Assembly (NCBI RefSeq): GCF_007991515.1
Contig: NZ_BJYM01000028.1
Span: 1-44,076 of the forward strand
Length of the DNA: 44,076 nucleotides
Source of the DNA: Oceanobacillus sojae
Lineage (GTDB): Bacteria; Bacillota; Bacilli; Bacillales; Amphibacillaceae
Direction: 5' to 3'
How positions within the stretch are numbered: the first letter of the stretch is position 1; each line of letters starts with the position of its first letter. Of the stretch, positions 26,895 through 36,039 are shown piece after piece. Position numbers and translations under genes: made by a program. Under the pieces are notes generated by a model that did no database searches, had not been told where the DNA came from, and saw nothing but the letters and a program-made list of their open reading frames with translations.

Positions 26895-27647
26895 TTGAGT
26901 AAGCCGTCTGTTACAGTAGAAAAAATTTGTTTACTGGCCGGGAAGATAATGCTGGCTTCTGGAGCTGAGACTTACCGGGTTGAGGATACAATGGACCGGA
27001 TTGCACGGTGTTACGGTGTAGAAAATCCTCAAAGCTATGCTACATTGACCGGCTTACACTTCTCTCTCGATTATACATCAAGCAGTTATTTCCTACGGAT
27101 TACCAAGCGGGCTACAGACCTGCATAAAATAGATGAGGTAAATCAGCTTTCCCGGGAAATTGTTGCCCATCAAATGCCGCTTTCCACTGCTTATGATAAG
27201 CTGAAAGCCTTAGAAAAAAATGTGCCGACTTTTTCGTTAAGCTTTCAGGTGCTGGCGGCAGCATTGGTGAGCGGATGCTTTTCCTTAATGTTTGGCGGAA
27301 TCTGGCTGGATTTTCTGCCAGCTTGTCTTGCCGGAGGAATCGGCTATCTGACAATGATTCTTTTTGATAAAATGATTGAAATTCGTTTCCTGGCAGAGTT
27401 TTTCGGAGCATCGTTCGTCGGTTTAATAGCCTTATCCTGTTTTTCATTTGGATTTGGCGGCAGTCTGGAAATGATTATTATCGGTGCTGTAATGCCCCTT
27501 GTCCCCGGTCTCCCAATTACCAACGCCATCCGTGATTTAATGGCCGGTCATCTTGTTTCTGGTGTTTCTAAGGGAATTGAGTCCTTGCTCACTGCTGTGG
27601 CTATTGGGGCAGGAATTGCGATTGTTTATGGATTTTTCCCGGTTTAA
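26895..27647 (+). CDS. Threonine/serine exporter, ThrE N-terminal-type subunit
   Basis: The 250-residue protein belongs to the ThrE/DUF1212 family (PF06738): a cytoplasmic start with GKIMLASGAETYRVEDTMDR, then about five spans with MPLVPGLPITNAIRDLMAGH, the conserved PG-x-P-x-xN-x-xRD loop. Together with the next gene it forms the split form of a threonine/serine exporter in the inner membrane. The start is TTG 26895 with GGGGG 7 bases upstream; the nearby ATG at 26890 is out of frame. The partner gene begins about 50 bases on. Confidence 0.85.
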   Translation: MSKPSVTVEKICLLAGKIMLASGAETYRVEDTMDRIARCYGVENPQSYATLTGLHFSLDYTSSSYFLRITKRATDLHKIDEVNQLSREIVAHQMPLSTAYDKLKALEKNVPTFSLSFQVLAAALVSGCFSLMFGGIWLDFLPACLAGGIGYLTMILFDKMIEIRFLAEFFGASFVGLIALSCFSFGFGGSLEMIIIGAVMPLVPGLPITNAIRDLMAGHLVSGVSKGIESLLTAVAIGAGIAIVYGFFPV

Positions 27648-27698
27648 GAAGTTTTTTAAAAATTTTCAGGCAGCCTATTGAATGGAGGATGGAACGAA

Positions 27699-28142
27699 AT
27701 GTTAGAGATAATCGTACAGCTTGCCGCCAGTTTTATTGCATCTGCAGGCTTCGGGGTATTATTTAATGCACCTAAAAAATCATTAATTCCATGCGGTCTT
27801 GTCGGGATGATCGGCTGGATTTTCTTTTATACGCTGACGAATTATCAGGTAGATATCGTTGCTGCAACAGCGTTCGCAGCTATTCTTGTCTCTATTCTCA
27901 GTCAGGTATGTTCACGTATTCTAAAGCGTCCAATTATTATATTCACCGTATCCGGCATTATCCCGCTTGTTCCCGGCGGTGTTGCCTATAATGCCATGCG
28001 GAACTTTGTGGAGAATGATTATAATACAGCTATCCAGCTCTCTGCCCAGGTGATGTTGCTGGCTGGAGGTATTGCGATAGGTTTAATGTTTTCACAGGTT
28101 ATTAATCAAATTATGACGAAGCTGCAGAAGGCGAAGCAGTAA
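27699..28142 (+). CDS. Threonine/serine exporter, ThrE C-terminal-type subunit
   Basis: The 147-residue protein fits the ThrE_2/DUF3815 family (PF12821): four to five spans, with GIIPLVPGGVAYNAMRNFV matching the conserved proline-glycine loop of the partner. ATG 27699 is chosen because GGAGG (27684-27688) lies 10 bases before it; the upstream TTG at 27678 has no site. The two proteins are expected to form one exporter. A terminator that works both ways follows. Confidence 0.85.
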   Translation: MLEIIVQLAASFIASAGFGVLFNAPKKSLIPCGLVGMIGWIFFYTLTNYQVDIVAATAFAAILVSILSQVCSRILKRPIIIFTVSGIIPLVPGGVAYNAMRNFVENDYNTAIQLSAQVMLLAGGIAIGLMFSQVINQIMTKLQKAKQ

Positions 28143-28183
28143 TCTGCGCAGGAGTTCTTTAATTAAAGCTTTATTTTGATATT

Positions 28184-28225
28184 AAAAAGCGAGCCGATTT
28201 TCACATGAAAAATGGCTCACTTTTA
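28184..28225. terminator. Convergent terminator between the ThrE pair and the Rpn pseudogene
   Basis: GAGCC plus ATTTTC (28191-28202) pair with GAAAAAT plus GGCTC (28207-28218). An A-run on the left and a T-run on the right make it usable in both directions. Confidence 0.7.
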
Positions 28226-28243
28226 CTACTGTATGTGAATTAC

Positions 28244-29179
28244 TTATTTATCTGCAAATTTTTTAATTTCTTCCTGGCTATATTCTGTGATGTCTGCTAT
28301 TTCACTGATAGACATGCCTTTTTCTATCAATTTTAAAATCACTTCTTTTTTTCCCTCTTCTATACCTTCCAGTTTTCCTTCTTTCATGCCTTCTTCTATA
28401 CCTTCTTGTCTTCCTTTCTTTACACCTCTCTCAAAATAAGAATTTGGCAGCTGCAACAAGATTTCTTTCTCTTTTTCCTCTTCCGGCAAGTTTTCGATTT
28501 CCTCCATCATTTGCGCTTCCTCCTCTTTATTTAGTTTCAAATAAGTCTCAAAAAATCCATATAAAAATGTTGTTTTAGCTGGATCTATTTTCATCCGGGT
28601 AATCATGCGCAGAAATTCTAATTTCACCTGGACACGTTCATGCTCTTCATAGCCCATCTGACTGAGTAATGCTGCTACGGCCGGGTTGTCTTTGAATATA
28701 TTCTTTCCAGTTTTTCTTGGTTAAATGTAATTGTAAAAAGTTAAATTGGAGTACGTTTTGTGTAGGTGTATTAATTTGGAATTGAGTCGGTTCTTCTTTT
28801 CCCTATTATAACTCAAAACGGCAATGGGTTGAATCGGTTTGCGGTGTTTGGCATAAAGATAGCTGAAGTAGAGAAACATTCTTTCGGGGAAATCCGCTTC
28901 TTGGGTAGATTGTGCTTCCGTATGAATATGGAGGATTTTGTCCTGATGGTTCAACTTTACCTCAGCGAGAATGTCTTTTTCTTTCTTGCGGCCATTAATG
29001 TAGTCCAGGTATACTTCCTGTTCTAGAAATGTCACTTTGGAGAAATCAATGTAGGGGTGAAGGTTGGGGAAAAATTCTTCGATGAACTCCTCGAAAAATT
29101 CTTGTATCAGCTTTTTAATCAGCCGATCATGCTTCATGTAGTCTGCTCTTTCTTCTAAAATAACTGGCGCTGTGAACAA
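28244..29179 (-). pseudogene. Frameshifted Rpn/YhgA-family nuclease (PD-(D/E)XK, transposase_31-like)
   Basis: Two pieces, 28721-29179 and 28244-28657, belong to one gene. The first reads MKHDRLIKKLIQEFFEEF and DILAEVKLNHQDKILHIHTEAQ, which contains the nuclease-type D-ExK-ExQ core; the second reads MGYEEHERVQVKLEFLRM and ends in a repetitive GxxEGxxEG tail. Between them, about 28690-28805, the family sequence (FQINTPTQNVLQFNFLQLHL, then TKKNWKEYIQRQP) is legible only in another frame. So one shift lies near 28800 and a second near 28690, perhaps a small deletion in an AACCC repeat. The first shift leads to a TAA at 28721. The gene may start at the ATG near 29137 rather than TTG 29179. Such proteins promote recombination; this copy looks dead. 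Confidence 0.75.
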
Positions 29180-29599
29180 CTTAACACTTCCTTTGTTTGA
29201 ATTGTCTTTATTTTACCAATCATATTAAAATAAATCCGCAGTTTTCATAGCTATTCTTACTTAAAACCTGTCCTGCTATTAAAAAACACAGATATTCCGC
29301 TTCTACTGTTAACGCTTTATTTTCCAACAATAACAGGTTATTCCATTTAAATTCTGAAAAATTAATTAATTTTCTGGTTTTCACAGGTATATATATTGAC
29401 AAAGATACTGTTCATTCTGTAAAGTTAATGATTAATCCCCTTCTAATCTTTAGGGTATTTTTAATGTTTTTAAAGAATGTTCAAAAGCTCCATAAAATAG
29501 CGAACTGACAGCAGAAATATCAGCAGATGCGTCATTTTGCAGCTTTTTGAACAAGTACTGTTAACATCTTTATAAACTAAAGAATTGAGGAATATAATC
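29180..29599. other. Gap upstream of zwf
   Basis: This stretch of about 420 bases has no recognisable gene. It contains a good zwf promoter (29396-29425) followed by a leader of about 175 bases. I see no riboswitch fold in the leader. Confidence 0.45.
29396..29425 (+). promoter_or_regulatory. Candidate sigma-A promoter of zwf
   Basis: A perfect TTGACA (29396-29401) is followed after 18 bases by TAAAGT (29420-29425). Confidence 0.5.
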
Positions 29600-31075
29600 A
29601 TGAGTGAAACTATACAACCAAAAGCAACTATTGTGATTTTTGGAGCAACTGGAGATTTGGCAAATCGCAAGTTGTACCCATCCATCTATCGTCTTTATAA
29701 AAGCGGGAAATTAGATGAGGATTTTGCAGTTATCGGTCTCGCCCGCCGCGGATGGGATAATAATATTATCCGCGAAAAAGTAGAGGAATCGATTCAGGGC
29801 TTAATTTCTGAAGGCGAAGACGTATCCGAATTCACTTCTCATTTTTACTATAGATCGTTTGATGTGACATCTACGGATTCCTATAATGACTTAAAGGATA
29901 TGGTGGAATCTCTCGAGAAAAAATATCAAACGGGTGGAAACCGCCTGTTCTACTTAGCAATGGCCCCAGACTTTTTCGGTACCATTGCAAATCAGCTGAA
30001 AAACCATGGTTTAAAAGAGACTTCAGGTTGGACACGATTAGTTATCGAAAAACCATTTGGACATGACTTACCATCCGCTAAAAAATTAAATAAAGAACTC
30101 CAGGCCGCTTTTGAAGAAAATCAAATCTACCGTATTGATCATTACCTTGGAAAAGAAATGGTTCAAAACATTGAAGTTATCCGTTTTGCGAACGGGATCT
30201 TTGAGCACCTGTGGAATAATCAGTTTATCAATAATATTCAAGTTACCAGCAGTGAGACTCTTGGTGTAGAAGAGCGTGCGCACTATTACGATAAATCTGG
30301 TGCAACTAGAGATATGATTCAAAACCATATGATGCAAATGGTTGCCCTGCTTGCTATGGAGCCGCCGATTAATCTAAGTACGGAAGAAATCCGTTCTGAA
30401 AAAATAAAGGTATTGCGTGCATTGCGTCCTATAAAAGAAGAAAAAGTCAGCAAGTATTTTGTCCGCGGCCAATACGGTGCGGGGAATGTAAACGGTGAAG
30501 AGGTCATCGGCTATCAGGATGAAGCAGAAGAGCTAAAAGATTCTGAAACAGAAACCTTTGTTGCCGGCAAGCTGGCGATTGATAACTACCGCTGGGCCGG
30601 TGTTCCTTTTTATATTCGTACCGGGAAGCGTATGAAAGAAAAATCAACAAAAATTGTTGTCGAATTTAAAGATATTCCTATGAACCTTTATCATAAAAAA
30701 GATGATTTACGCAATCCTAATTTACTTGTCATTAATATTCAGCCAAATGAAGGAATTACACTTCACCTGAATGCGAAGAAAACTGGTAATGGCAATTTAA
30801 CAGAGCCTATTCAGCTTGCTTATCATCAAGATGCTCAATCCGGCATTAACACCCCAGAGGCCTACGAAAAGCTTATCTACGACAGTATGCTTGGCGATGC
30901 AACCAACTTTACACACTGGGATGAGGTAGCATTGTCTTGGGAGTTTGTCGATCGTCTTTTAGCCAGCTGGGCAAAACAAAAGGCGGAGTTCCCGAATTAT
31001 GAATCTGGATCTATGGGGCCAAAAGCTGCAGACGAGTTACTTGAAAAAGATGGCTTCCGCTGGTGGCCTGAATAA
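29600..31075 (+). CDS. zwf: Glucose-6-phosphate 1-dehydrogenase
   Basis: Zwf oxidises glucose 6-phosphate with NADP to 6-phosphogluconolactone, the entry to the pentose phosphate pathway. The 491-residue protein has the nucleotide-binding motif IFGATGDLANRKLYPS at the N-terminus, the EKPFGHD segment, and the active-site signature RIDHYLGKEMVQN with His181; the C-terminal part (WAGVPFYIRTGKRM) is typical. ATG 29600 is used because TTGAGG (29585-29590) is the ribosome binding site; an earlier TTG at 29585 is part of that site. It stands alone with its own terminator. Confidence 0.95.
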   Translation: MSETIQPKATIVIFGATGDLANRKLYPSIYRLYKSGKLDEDFAVIGLARRGWDNNIIREKVEESIQGLISEGEDVSEFTSHFYYRSFDVTSTDSYNDLKDMVESLEKKYQTGGNRLFYLAMAPDFFGTIANQLKNHGLKETSGWTRLVIEKPFGHDLPSAKKLNKELQAAFEENQIYRIDHYLGKEMVQNIEVIRFANGIFEHLWNNQFINNIQVTSSETLGVEERAHYYDKSGATRDMIQNHMMQMVALLAMEPPINLSTEEIRSEKIKVLRALRPIKEEKVSKYFVRGQYGAGNVNGEEVIGYQDEAEELKDSETETFVAGKLAIDNYRWAGVPFYIRTGKRMKEKSTKIVVEFKDIPMNLYHKKDDLRNPNLLVINIQPNEGITLHLNAKKTGNGNLTEPIQLAYHQDAQSGINTPEAYEKLIYDSMLGDATNFTHWDEVALSWEFVDRLLASWAKQKAEFPNYESGSMGPKAADELLEKDGFRWWPE

Positions 31076-31093
31076 AACTATCCAATGATAACG

Positions 31094-31135
31094 AAAAATA
31101 AGCCTCTTGCTGAGATTGCAAGAGGCTTATTTTTA
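31094..31135. terminator. Terminator after zwf, shared with the convergent gene
   Basis: ATAAGCCTCTTGC and GCAAGAGGCTTAT form a perfect stem, flanked by A and T runs, so it can act in both directions. It reaches the stop codon of 31133-31426. Confidence 0.85.
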
Positions 31136-31426
31136 ATATCTTCTTGATTGAAATACGGAAACAATAAGCACGATACTTGTTATCCAATGCATCACCATAC
31201 CAACAATCGGGATAAATCCAATAATACTTGTAATAATTCCTAAAACACTTCCCGCTATCCATCTTCTATCACGGCTGGCAAGCACCAGCGTGATAATATG
31301 AAGAACCAGCATTACAAATAATGGCGTATAGCCGGATCCCATAATATATAGGCCGCCAAAAAGCGGAATTCCAAGCAGCCCTTCAAATATTCCTGTCAGT
31401 AATTGCATAATTTGAGATAATACCAT
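31133..31426 (-). CDS. Small membrane protein of unknown function
   Basis: The 97-residue protein has three or four hydrophobic segments (LLTGIFEGLLGIPLFGGLYI, TPLFVMLVLHIITLVLA, WIAGSVLGIITSIIGFIPIV, MVMHWITSIVLIVSVF) and ends SRRY. I take ATG 31426, with GGAGAAGGTGG just upstream; a longer in-frame start at 31465 lacks a ribosome binding site and would add a charged tail. It looks like a small predicted membrane protein of the DUF4064-like type, but I do not recognise it firmly. It converges on zwf. Confidence 0.6.
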   Translation of the reverse strand: MVLSQIMQLLTGIFEGLLGIPLFGGLYIMGSGYTPLFVMLVLHIITLVLASRDRRWIAGSVLGIITSIIGFIPIVGMVMHWITSIVLIVSVFQSRRY

Positions 31427-31557
31427 TTTATCCACCTTCTCCTTGCTTTCCTTTTCTTTTATCATACCCGATTTTCTACTAAAACGGACATTTTTTACAG
31501 AAAATCGATATATTTTTACTTTATCATTAAAAATTTTTCTACTACGCTAAACTTTAT

Positions 31558-31622
31558 TAAAAAAGGAAGCTCCCGCCAATAAACTTTTTACCTTTATAGC
31601 GAGAGCTGACCTTCTTTTTTCA
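31558..31622 (-). terminator. Terminator of the RND efflux operon
   Basis: On the minus strand AGCTCTCGC pairs with GCGGGAGCT across a 22-base loop, then CCTTTTTT follows. It lies just past the transporter stop. Confidence 0.65.
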
Positions 31623-31631
31623 CTCTTTTAA

Positions 31632-34600
31632 TTAGCTTTTTGCCGCTTTCTTACGTTTTCTTCTTCCCTTTACTTTCTTCGTCATATTATCAAATATCAG
31701 ATAGATGACAGGTACAAAGAATAAGGTGAAAATACTGGAAACAGTCAGCCCAAAGATAATCGTTACTGCTAATGGCTGCTGCAATTCTGCTCCTTCACCA
31801 ATGCCAAGTCCTAATGGAATCATTGCCAGAATTGTGGTGAGGGATGTCATTAGAATTGGACGCAGTCTGGATCGTCCCGCTTCAATGATCGCTTCCAGCT
31901 GATCCATGCCCCGTCTGCGCAGAATATTGATATAGTCTACAAGAACGATGGAGTTATTTACAACAATACCGGCGAGCATTATGATGCCGATAAATCCGGC
32001 CACACTAAGGGAGATATTGGTTATAAATAATCCGCCGATAACACCGATAATAGTTGTTGGCAGTGCAAACATAATAATAAATGGCTGCAGGAGATTTTCA
32101 AATTGTACAGCGAGAACGATATACACTAAGAAAATCGAAAAGATGAGTGCTAATCCAAGATCCATAAAGGCATCTTCCATATCTTCTGCCTGGCCGCCAA
32201 TACTATAGCTGTAGCCTTCAGGAAAGTCCATTTGATTAAGCTTCGATTCTATATCCGATACGACGCTTCCTAAATCACGGTCAACCACACCGGAGCTGAT
32301 ATTCATCTGTGCCTGCTGATTTTCTCTCAATAGTGTCTGTGGGCCTTCTGCCTGTTCTATCTCGACCAGTTCATCCAATGGCACTGTTGCTCCTGATGGT
32401 GATTGAATGCTTGTATCCAACAGATCCTCAATGCTGGTACGCGTATCTTCCGGATAGGAAAGACTAATATCAATTTCCCGTCCACCTTCACGATACTGCC
32501 CAATTACCTGTCCTGAAAACTTCATTTCCAGCTGGCTGGTGATTTGCGCTCCTGATAAACCATAGCCAGATGCAAGATCCTCGTCTACACGAATCTCCAT
32601 TTGCGGGATACCATCTTCTGCTGTGGAGGATAGATTAGTAACGCCTTCTATCTCTTCTACCTTTGTGAGCACCTGCTCCGATAAATCAATAAGCGTCTCA
32701 TTTTCAGGCCCGTTTAATTGTATAGTAATCGGGTCTCCCATCTGCATACCGCCATCCATGGCAGAGGCCGCAATGTCAGCACCTGCAATATGCTGTATCC
32801 GTTCATCAATCTCCACCATAATCTGCCCAGTTGAGCGGTCACGTTCAGATGCCGGTACTAATTGCAGCGTATAGTTTGACTGATTTATGCTCCCTGTAAA
32901 GTCGGAAGATCCAATGGTTACATAATTGACCTCCATATATTCCTCATAGTCTGCTAAAATCTCATCCACTTGTTCTGTAATATTCATTGTATACTCTAAA
33001 CTGCTTCCCGGCGGAGTTTCCACTGAAATCTGCGCCTGCCCCTGGTCTGCTGACGGCATAAATTCCATACCGATTCGCGGGATTAGAAAAAGACTTCCTG
33101 CAATCGCTAAAATCGTTACCAGCACGGTTGTTTTTCTAAATTTCAAGACCTTTTCCAGGCCATTGCCATAGCGATCCTTTAACCAGTTTAAGAATTGATC
33201 AAACCAATATCTTTTTCCTGAGCCTTCCATGACATTAGCTAACAGCTTGGAAGACAGCATTGGAACCAGGGTAACTGAAACAACTAAGGAAGCCACCAGA
33301 GAGAAGGATACCGTAAGTGCCAATGGTGTAAATAAATCAGATGATATACCTTCTACAAAAACGATTGGCAGGAACACTACTAATGTCGTTGTTGTCGAGG
33401 CAATAACTGCCGGTGCCAGCTCAATAGATCCCTTGGTTGCTGCTTCAAACAGACTGTAGCCTCTCTTTCGGTACGAGAAGATATTCTCCAATATAATTAT
33501 TGAACAATCAAGCATCATACCGATTCCGAGTGCCAGCCCTCCTAAAGAAAGAACATTCAATGTCTGGCCTGTAAAGTACATAAGCGCAAAGGTTGCGATA
33601 ATAGCAATTGGGATTGATAATCCAATAACAATCGTTGCCCGGATACTCTTTAAGAATAAGAGCAGAATTACAAAAGCAATTGCTCCTCCGATTAAAATAT
33701 TATTCATTACAGAATCAATGGACATCTCGATAAATTCAGATGTATCAATGATTGTTTTCAAATCAAGACCTTCCGGCAAATCTTCAATGACTCCCGGCAT
33801 TGCATCCTTAATATTTGTTGCCACTTCTACTGTATTTGCATCCGTCTGCTTCATTACAGACAGAACAAGTGCATGCTCCCCGTTTACCATGGTTTCAGAG
33901 GAAACATCCTTAAAATCGTCCTGTACCGTTGCAATATCGGAAACACGGACAATACCGCCTGCCTCTGATTGAATTTGTGTATTTTCAATGTCTTCGGTTG
34001 TTTCAAATTCACCGACGACACGAATTTGTAAATCCTGATTCCCCTGTTCGACGGTGCCAATGGAAGAAGAGCTGTTTTCACTTCTTAGGGTATCCATCAC
34101 CGCTTGGGGGAATATGCCGTATTGCTCCAGACTTGCTTCATCTAACTCAACCTGAATCTCTCTTTCCAGTCCTCCTTCAATGGAAACGGAGGCTACGCCC
34201 TCCTGTCTTTCAAAGAAAGGGACGATTTGCTGATCTGCTATTTCTGTTAGTTCTGCTAAATCATCACCAGTCAATCCTAAGTACATTACCGGAAGCGAAT
34301 CTGGGCTAAAGCGAAGAATATTCGGCTCTCCTGCTCCTTCAGGTAAGAATCCTTTTACTTGATCGACTTGCTCCCTTACATCAAGTAAGGCCTGATCTAA
34401 ATCTGTTCCATTTTGAAACATCATCATAACCATGGATGCACCGGATTGCGATTGTGATTGAACGGTATCTATTCCTTCGACTGCACTCACCGCTGACTCA
34501 AGTGGTCTGCTGATTAAATTCTGCACGTCTTCAGGCGCTGCATCCTGATAATTAGTGGCTACAACAGCTACCGGCAAATCTATTTCAGGGAAAAGATCAA

Positions 34601-34703
34601 CTGCAAGATTACGCAGTGACATGAATCCTAAAGCAAGAACAGCTAATACAATCATAATGACACCAATTGGCCGTTTTACAGAAGTTCTTATAAGCTGCTT
34701 CAA
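31632..34703 (-). CDS. RND family efflux transporter permease (SwrC/AcrB-like)
   Basis: The 1023-residue protein has the RND layout: a first span (VIMIVLAVLALGFMSLRNL), a large extracytoplasmic loop, spans 2-6 from about residue 335 (LIGGAIAFVILLLFL), a second loop, and spans 8-12 from about residue 855, with the proton-relay GIGMMLDCSIIILENI segment in span 4. It is closest in character to Gram-positive SwrC (YerP), which exports lipopeptides such as surfactin. The start is TTG 34703 with AAAGGGGAA upstream; the adaptor stop TAG lies 3 bases before it, so the pair is coupled. No outer-membrane partner is expected in this type of cell. Confidence 0.9.
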   Translation of the reverse strand: MKQLIRTSVKRPIGVIMIVLAVLALGFMSLRNLAVDLFPEIDLPVAVVATNYQDAAPEDVQNLISRPLESAVSAVEGIDTVQSQSQSGASMVMMMFQNGTDLDQALLDVREQVDQVKGFLPEGAGEPNILRFSPDSLPVMYLGLTGDDLAELTEIADQQIVPFFERQEGVASVSIEGGLEREIQVELDEASLEQYGIFPQAVMDTLRSENSSSSIGTVEQGNQDLQIRVVGEFETTEDIENTQIQSEAGGIVRVSDIATVQDDFKDVSSETMVNGEHALVLSVMKQTDANTVEVATNIKDAMPGVIEDLPEGLDLKTIIDTSEFIEMSIDSVMNNILIGGAIAFVILLLFLKSIRATIVIGLSIPIAIIATFALMYFTGQTLNVLSLGGLALGIGMMLDCSIIILENIFSYRKRGYSLFEAATKGSIELAPAVIASTTTTLVVFLPIVFVEGISSDLFTPLALTVSFSLVASLVVSVTLVPMLSSKLLANVMEGSGKRYWFDQFLNWLKDRYGNGLEKVLKFRKTTVLVTILAIAGSLFLIPRIGMEFMPSADQGQAQISVETPPGSSLEYTMNITEQVDEILADYEEYMEVNYVTIGSSDFTGSINQSNYTLQLVPASERDRSTGQIMVEIDERIQHIAGADIAASAMDGGMQMGDPITIQLNGPENETLIDLSEQVLTKVEEIEGVTNLSSTAEDGIPQMEIRVDEDLASGYGLSGAQITSQLEMKFSGQVIGQYREGGREIDISLSYPEDTRTSIEDLLDTSIQSPSGATVPLDELVEIEQAEGPQTLLRENQQAQMNISSGVVDRDLGSVVSDIESKLNQMDFPEGYSYSIGGQAEDMEDAFMDLGLALIFSIFLVYIVLAVQFENLLQPFIIMFALPTTIIGVIGGLFITNISLSVAGFIGIIMLAGIVVNNSIVLVDYINILRRRGMDQLEAIIEAGRSRLRPILMTSLTTILAMIPLGLGIGEGAELQQPLAVTIIFGLTVSSIFTLFFVPVIYLIFDNMTKKVKGRRKRKKAAKS

Positions 34704-34706
34704 AAT

Positions 34707-35573
34707 CTATTCCCCTTTCACTACTTCGACAGCATTGCCGTCTTCTAATCCTGTTTGACCTGTTATTACGATTTCTTCCCCTGCTTCTATATCGCCCTCT
34801 ACGGCTGTTTGCTGTGATTGCATCGTAACTATAGAAACAGCTCGCTGCTCTACCGTTTCATCATCTGTTACAACAAACACAAAGGTTTCTCCTTCAGTCT
34901 CTACAACAGCTTCTGTCGGTACTAATAAGGCATCTGATTCCACTGTTTCATCAACTGTTATCTTAGCAACCGATCCGGAGATAAAGGATGAATCTCCAGC
35001 TTCAAAGGTTGCCGTAACAGAATATAATCCTGTATCATCAGGAACCCGGTCCATATTTGTAACAGTGGCTGTCTTTTCTTCTCCATTCACTGTTAAAGCT
35101 ACTTCATCACCGGTATTCAGCAGTCTCAGCATACTTTCCGATACGCCGCCAGCGGCCTGCCATTCATCTGTATCGGCAATCAGCATAAACGGTTCTTCCG
35201 GATCAATATTCTCTCCTTCTCCTGCCTGAATTTGAATGATTTCTCCAGCTTCAGGTGCATCAACAGACTGTGTATTGCCGTCGAAAGACAATTCGGCAAC
35301 TTTATCGTTTTCTTCTACTTTATCTCCTGCCTTTACTTCTAATGTATCCACCTCTAACGGCTGTTCAATCATAATCGGGGTTACTTGAGAGGCTTCAATC
35401 CGGGCGTTAAACGTTCTTTCCCTGGTTAAATTCCCTTCCTTGACTTCATCTGTCTGTACAGAAGTAATTCCATCGTCTCCATTTTCTTCTGCTGATTCAT
35501 TCTCATCTTCTGTGCATGCTGCTAATATAAGCAGCAAAAAAACCAATCCTATTACTCCTATCCTTCTTTTCAT
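34707..35573 (-). CDS. RND efflux periplasmic-adaptor-type lipoprotein (HlyD/MFP family)
   Basis: The 288-residue protein has a lipoprotein signal (MKRRIGVIGLVFLLLILAAC, lipobox LAAC at Cys20), an acidic linker, then a membrane-fusion-protein fold: a lipoyl-like half at VDTLEVKAGDKVEENDKVAE and IIQIQAGEGENIDPEEPFML, and a beta-barrel region with TGLYSVTATFEAGDS. It would be anchored outside the membrane beside the transporter. No long helical hairpin is evident between the lipoyl halves, so it is short for the family. An operator-like palindrome lies upstream (35654-35668). B. subtilis swrC, as I recall, has no such partner directly beside it. Confidence 0.85.
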   Translation of the reverse strand: MKRRIGVIGLVFLLLILAACTEDENESAEENGDDGITSVQTDEVKEGNLTRERTFNARIEASQVTPIMIEQPLEVDTLEVKAGDKVEENDKVAELSFDGNTQSVDAPEAGEIIQIQAGEGENIDPEEPFMLIADTDEWQAAGGVSESMLRLLNTGDEVALTVNGEEKTATVTNMDRVPDDTGLYSVTATFEAGDSSFISGSVAKITVDETVESDALLVPTEAVVETEGETFVFVVTDDETVEQRAVSIVTMQSQQTAVEGDIEAGEEIVITGQTGLEDGNAVEVVKGE

Positions 35574-35603
35574 CGTTATGTATATGCCCCTTCCATATTT
35601 TAT

Positions 35604-35629
35604 CTGGAGATAAGCTCCTCCAGTTTTTT
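35604..35629 (+). terminator. Orphan terminator-like hairpin in the RND leader
   Basis: CTGGAG (35604-35609) pairs with CTCCAG (35618-35623), followed on the plus strand by TTTTTT. No plus-strand gene ends here. In the RND transcript the same hairpin lies in the leader, 30 bases before the adaptor start. Confidence 0.35.
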
Positions 35630-35653
35630 ATTAAATTTCACTTCTTTATGTAG

Positions 35654-35668
35654 TACGAAAGTTTCGTA
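35654..35668. promoter_or_regulatory. Operator-like palindrome upstream of the RND operon
   Basis: TACGAAAGTTTCGTA is a perfect 7+1+7 palindrome, 81 bases before the adaptor start. On the minus strand a TTGAAA sits just upstream, so a protein bound here could block the promoter. Such sites suit TetR-family repressors, which often control efflux genes; no regulator gene is in the window. Confidence 0.45.
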
Positions 35669-35999
35669 TGCTTTGTTTCAAATAATTCCTCATTTTAGTA
35701 TATCCGTTGAAATATGCCCTCGCAAACTTAGTCTGGCTGATGAAATTAAACACTTAGCCGGGTATCCAGCTTTCATTTATTAGCTAATTTAACGCCTGGT
35801 GCAGGTTTAATCCCTTTTATATGGGGGAATGTATAAACAAATTTTATTTTCTCTCTATTTCGACAAAAATTAGATTTCACTCTTCCGGTTTTCATGACAA
35901 CTTATATGTATTTTAGAGTATTCTCGACAATTATAAAGATAAACACATCTAAACCTGCTTTAACTTCGCTATATATAGAAATATGCACATTTATACACT

Positions 36000-36039
36000 T
36001 TTAAGCGCTTTGTTTATTCTTACGAGTATAAGGTATAAT
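36000..36039 (+). promoter_or_regulatory. Candidate promoter, with cre-like sequence, of the betaine-type importer
   Basis: TTGTTT (36010-36015) and TATAAT (36034-36039) are 18 bases apart. TTTAAGCGCTTTGT (36000-36013) overlaps the -35 and matches 11 of 14 positions of the CcpA consensus as I recall it. Confidence 0.35.

Noticed and set aside
28320..28420. Possible minisatellite in the tail of the Rpn gene
   Set aside because: The TTCTATACCTTC-type repeats encode the GxxEG tail typical of this family and need no other explanation.
29220..29402. Minus-strand frame of 60 codons upstream of zwf
   Set aside because: No ribosome binding site, no motif, and it lies across the zwf promoter.
33229..34309. 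Several plus-strand frames opposite the RND transporter
   Set aside because: They are antisense shadows of a well-supported 1023-residue protein, without ribosome binding sites or motifs.
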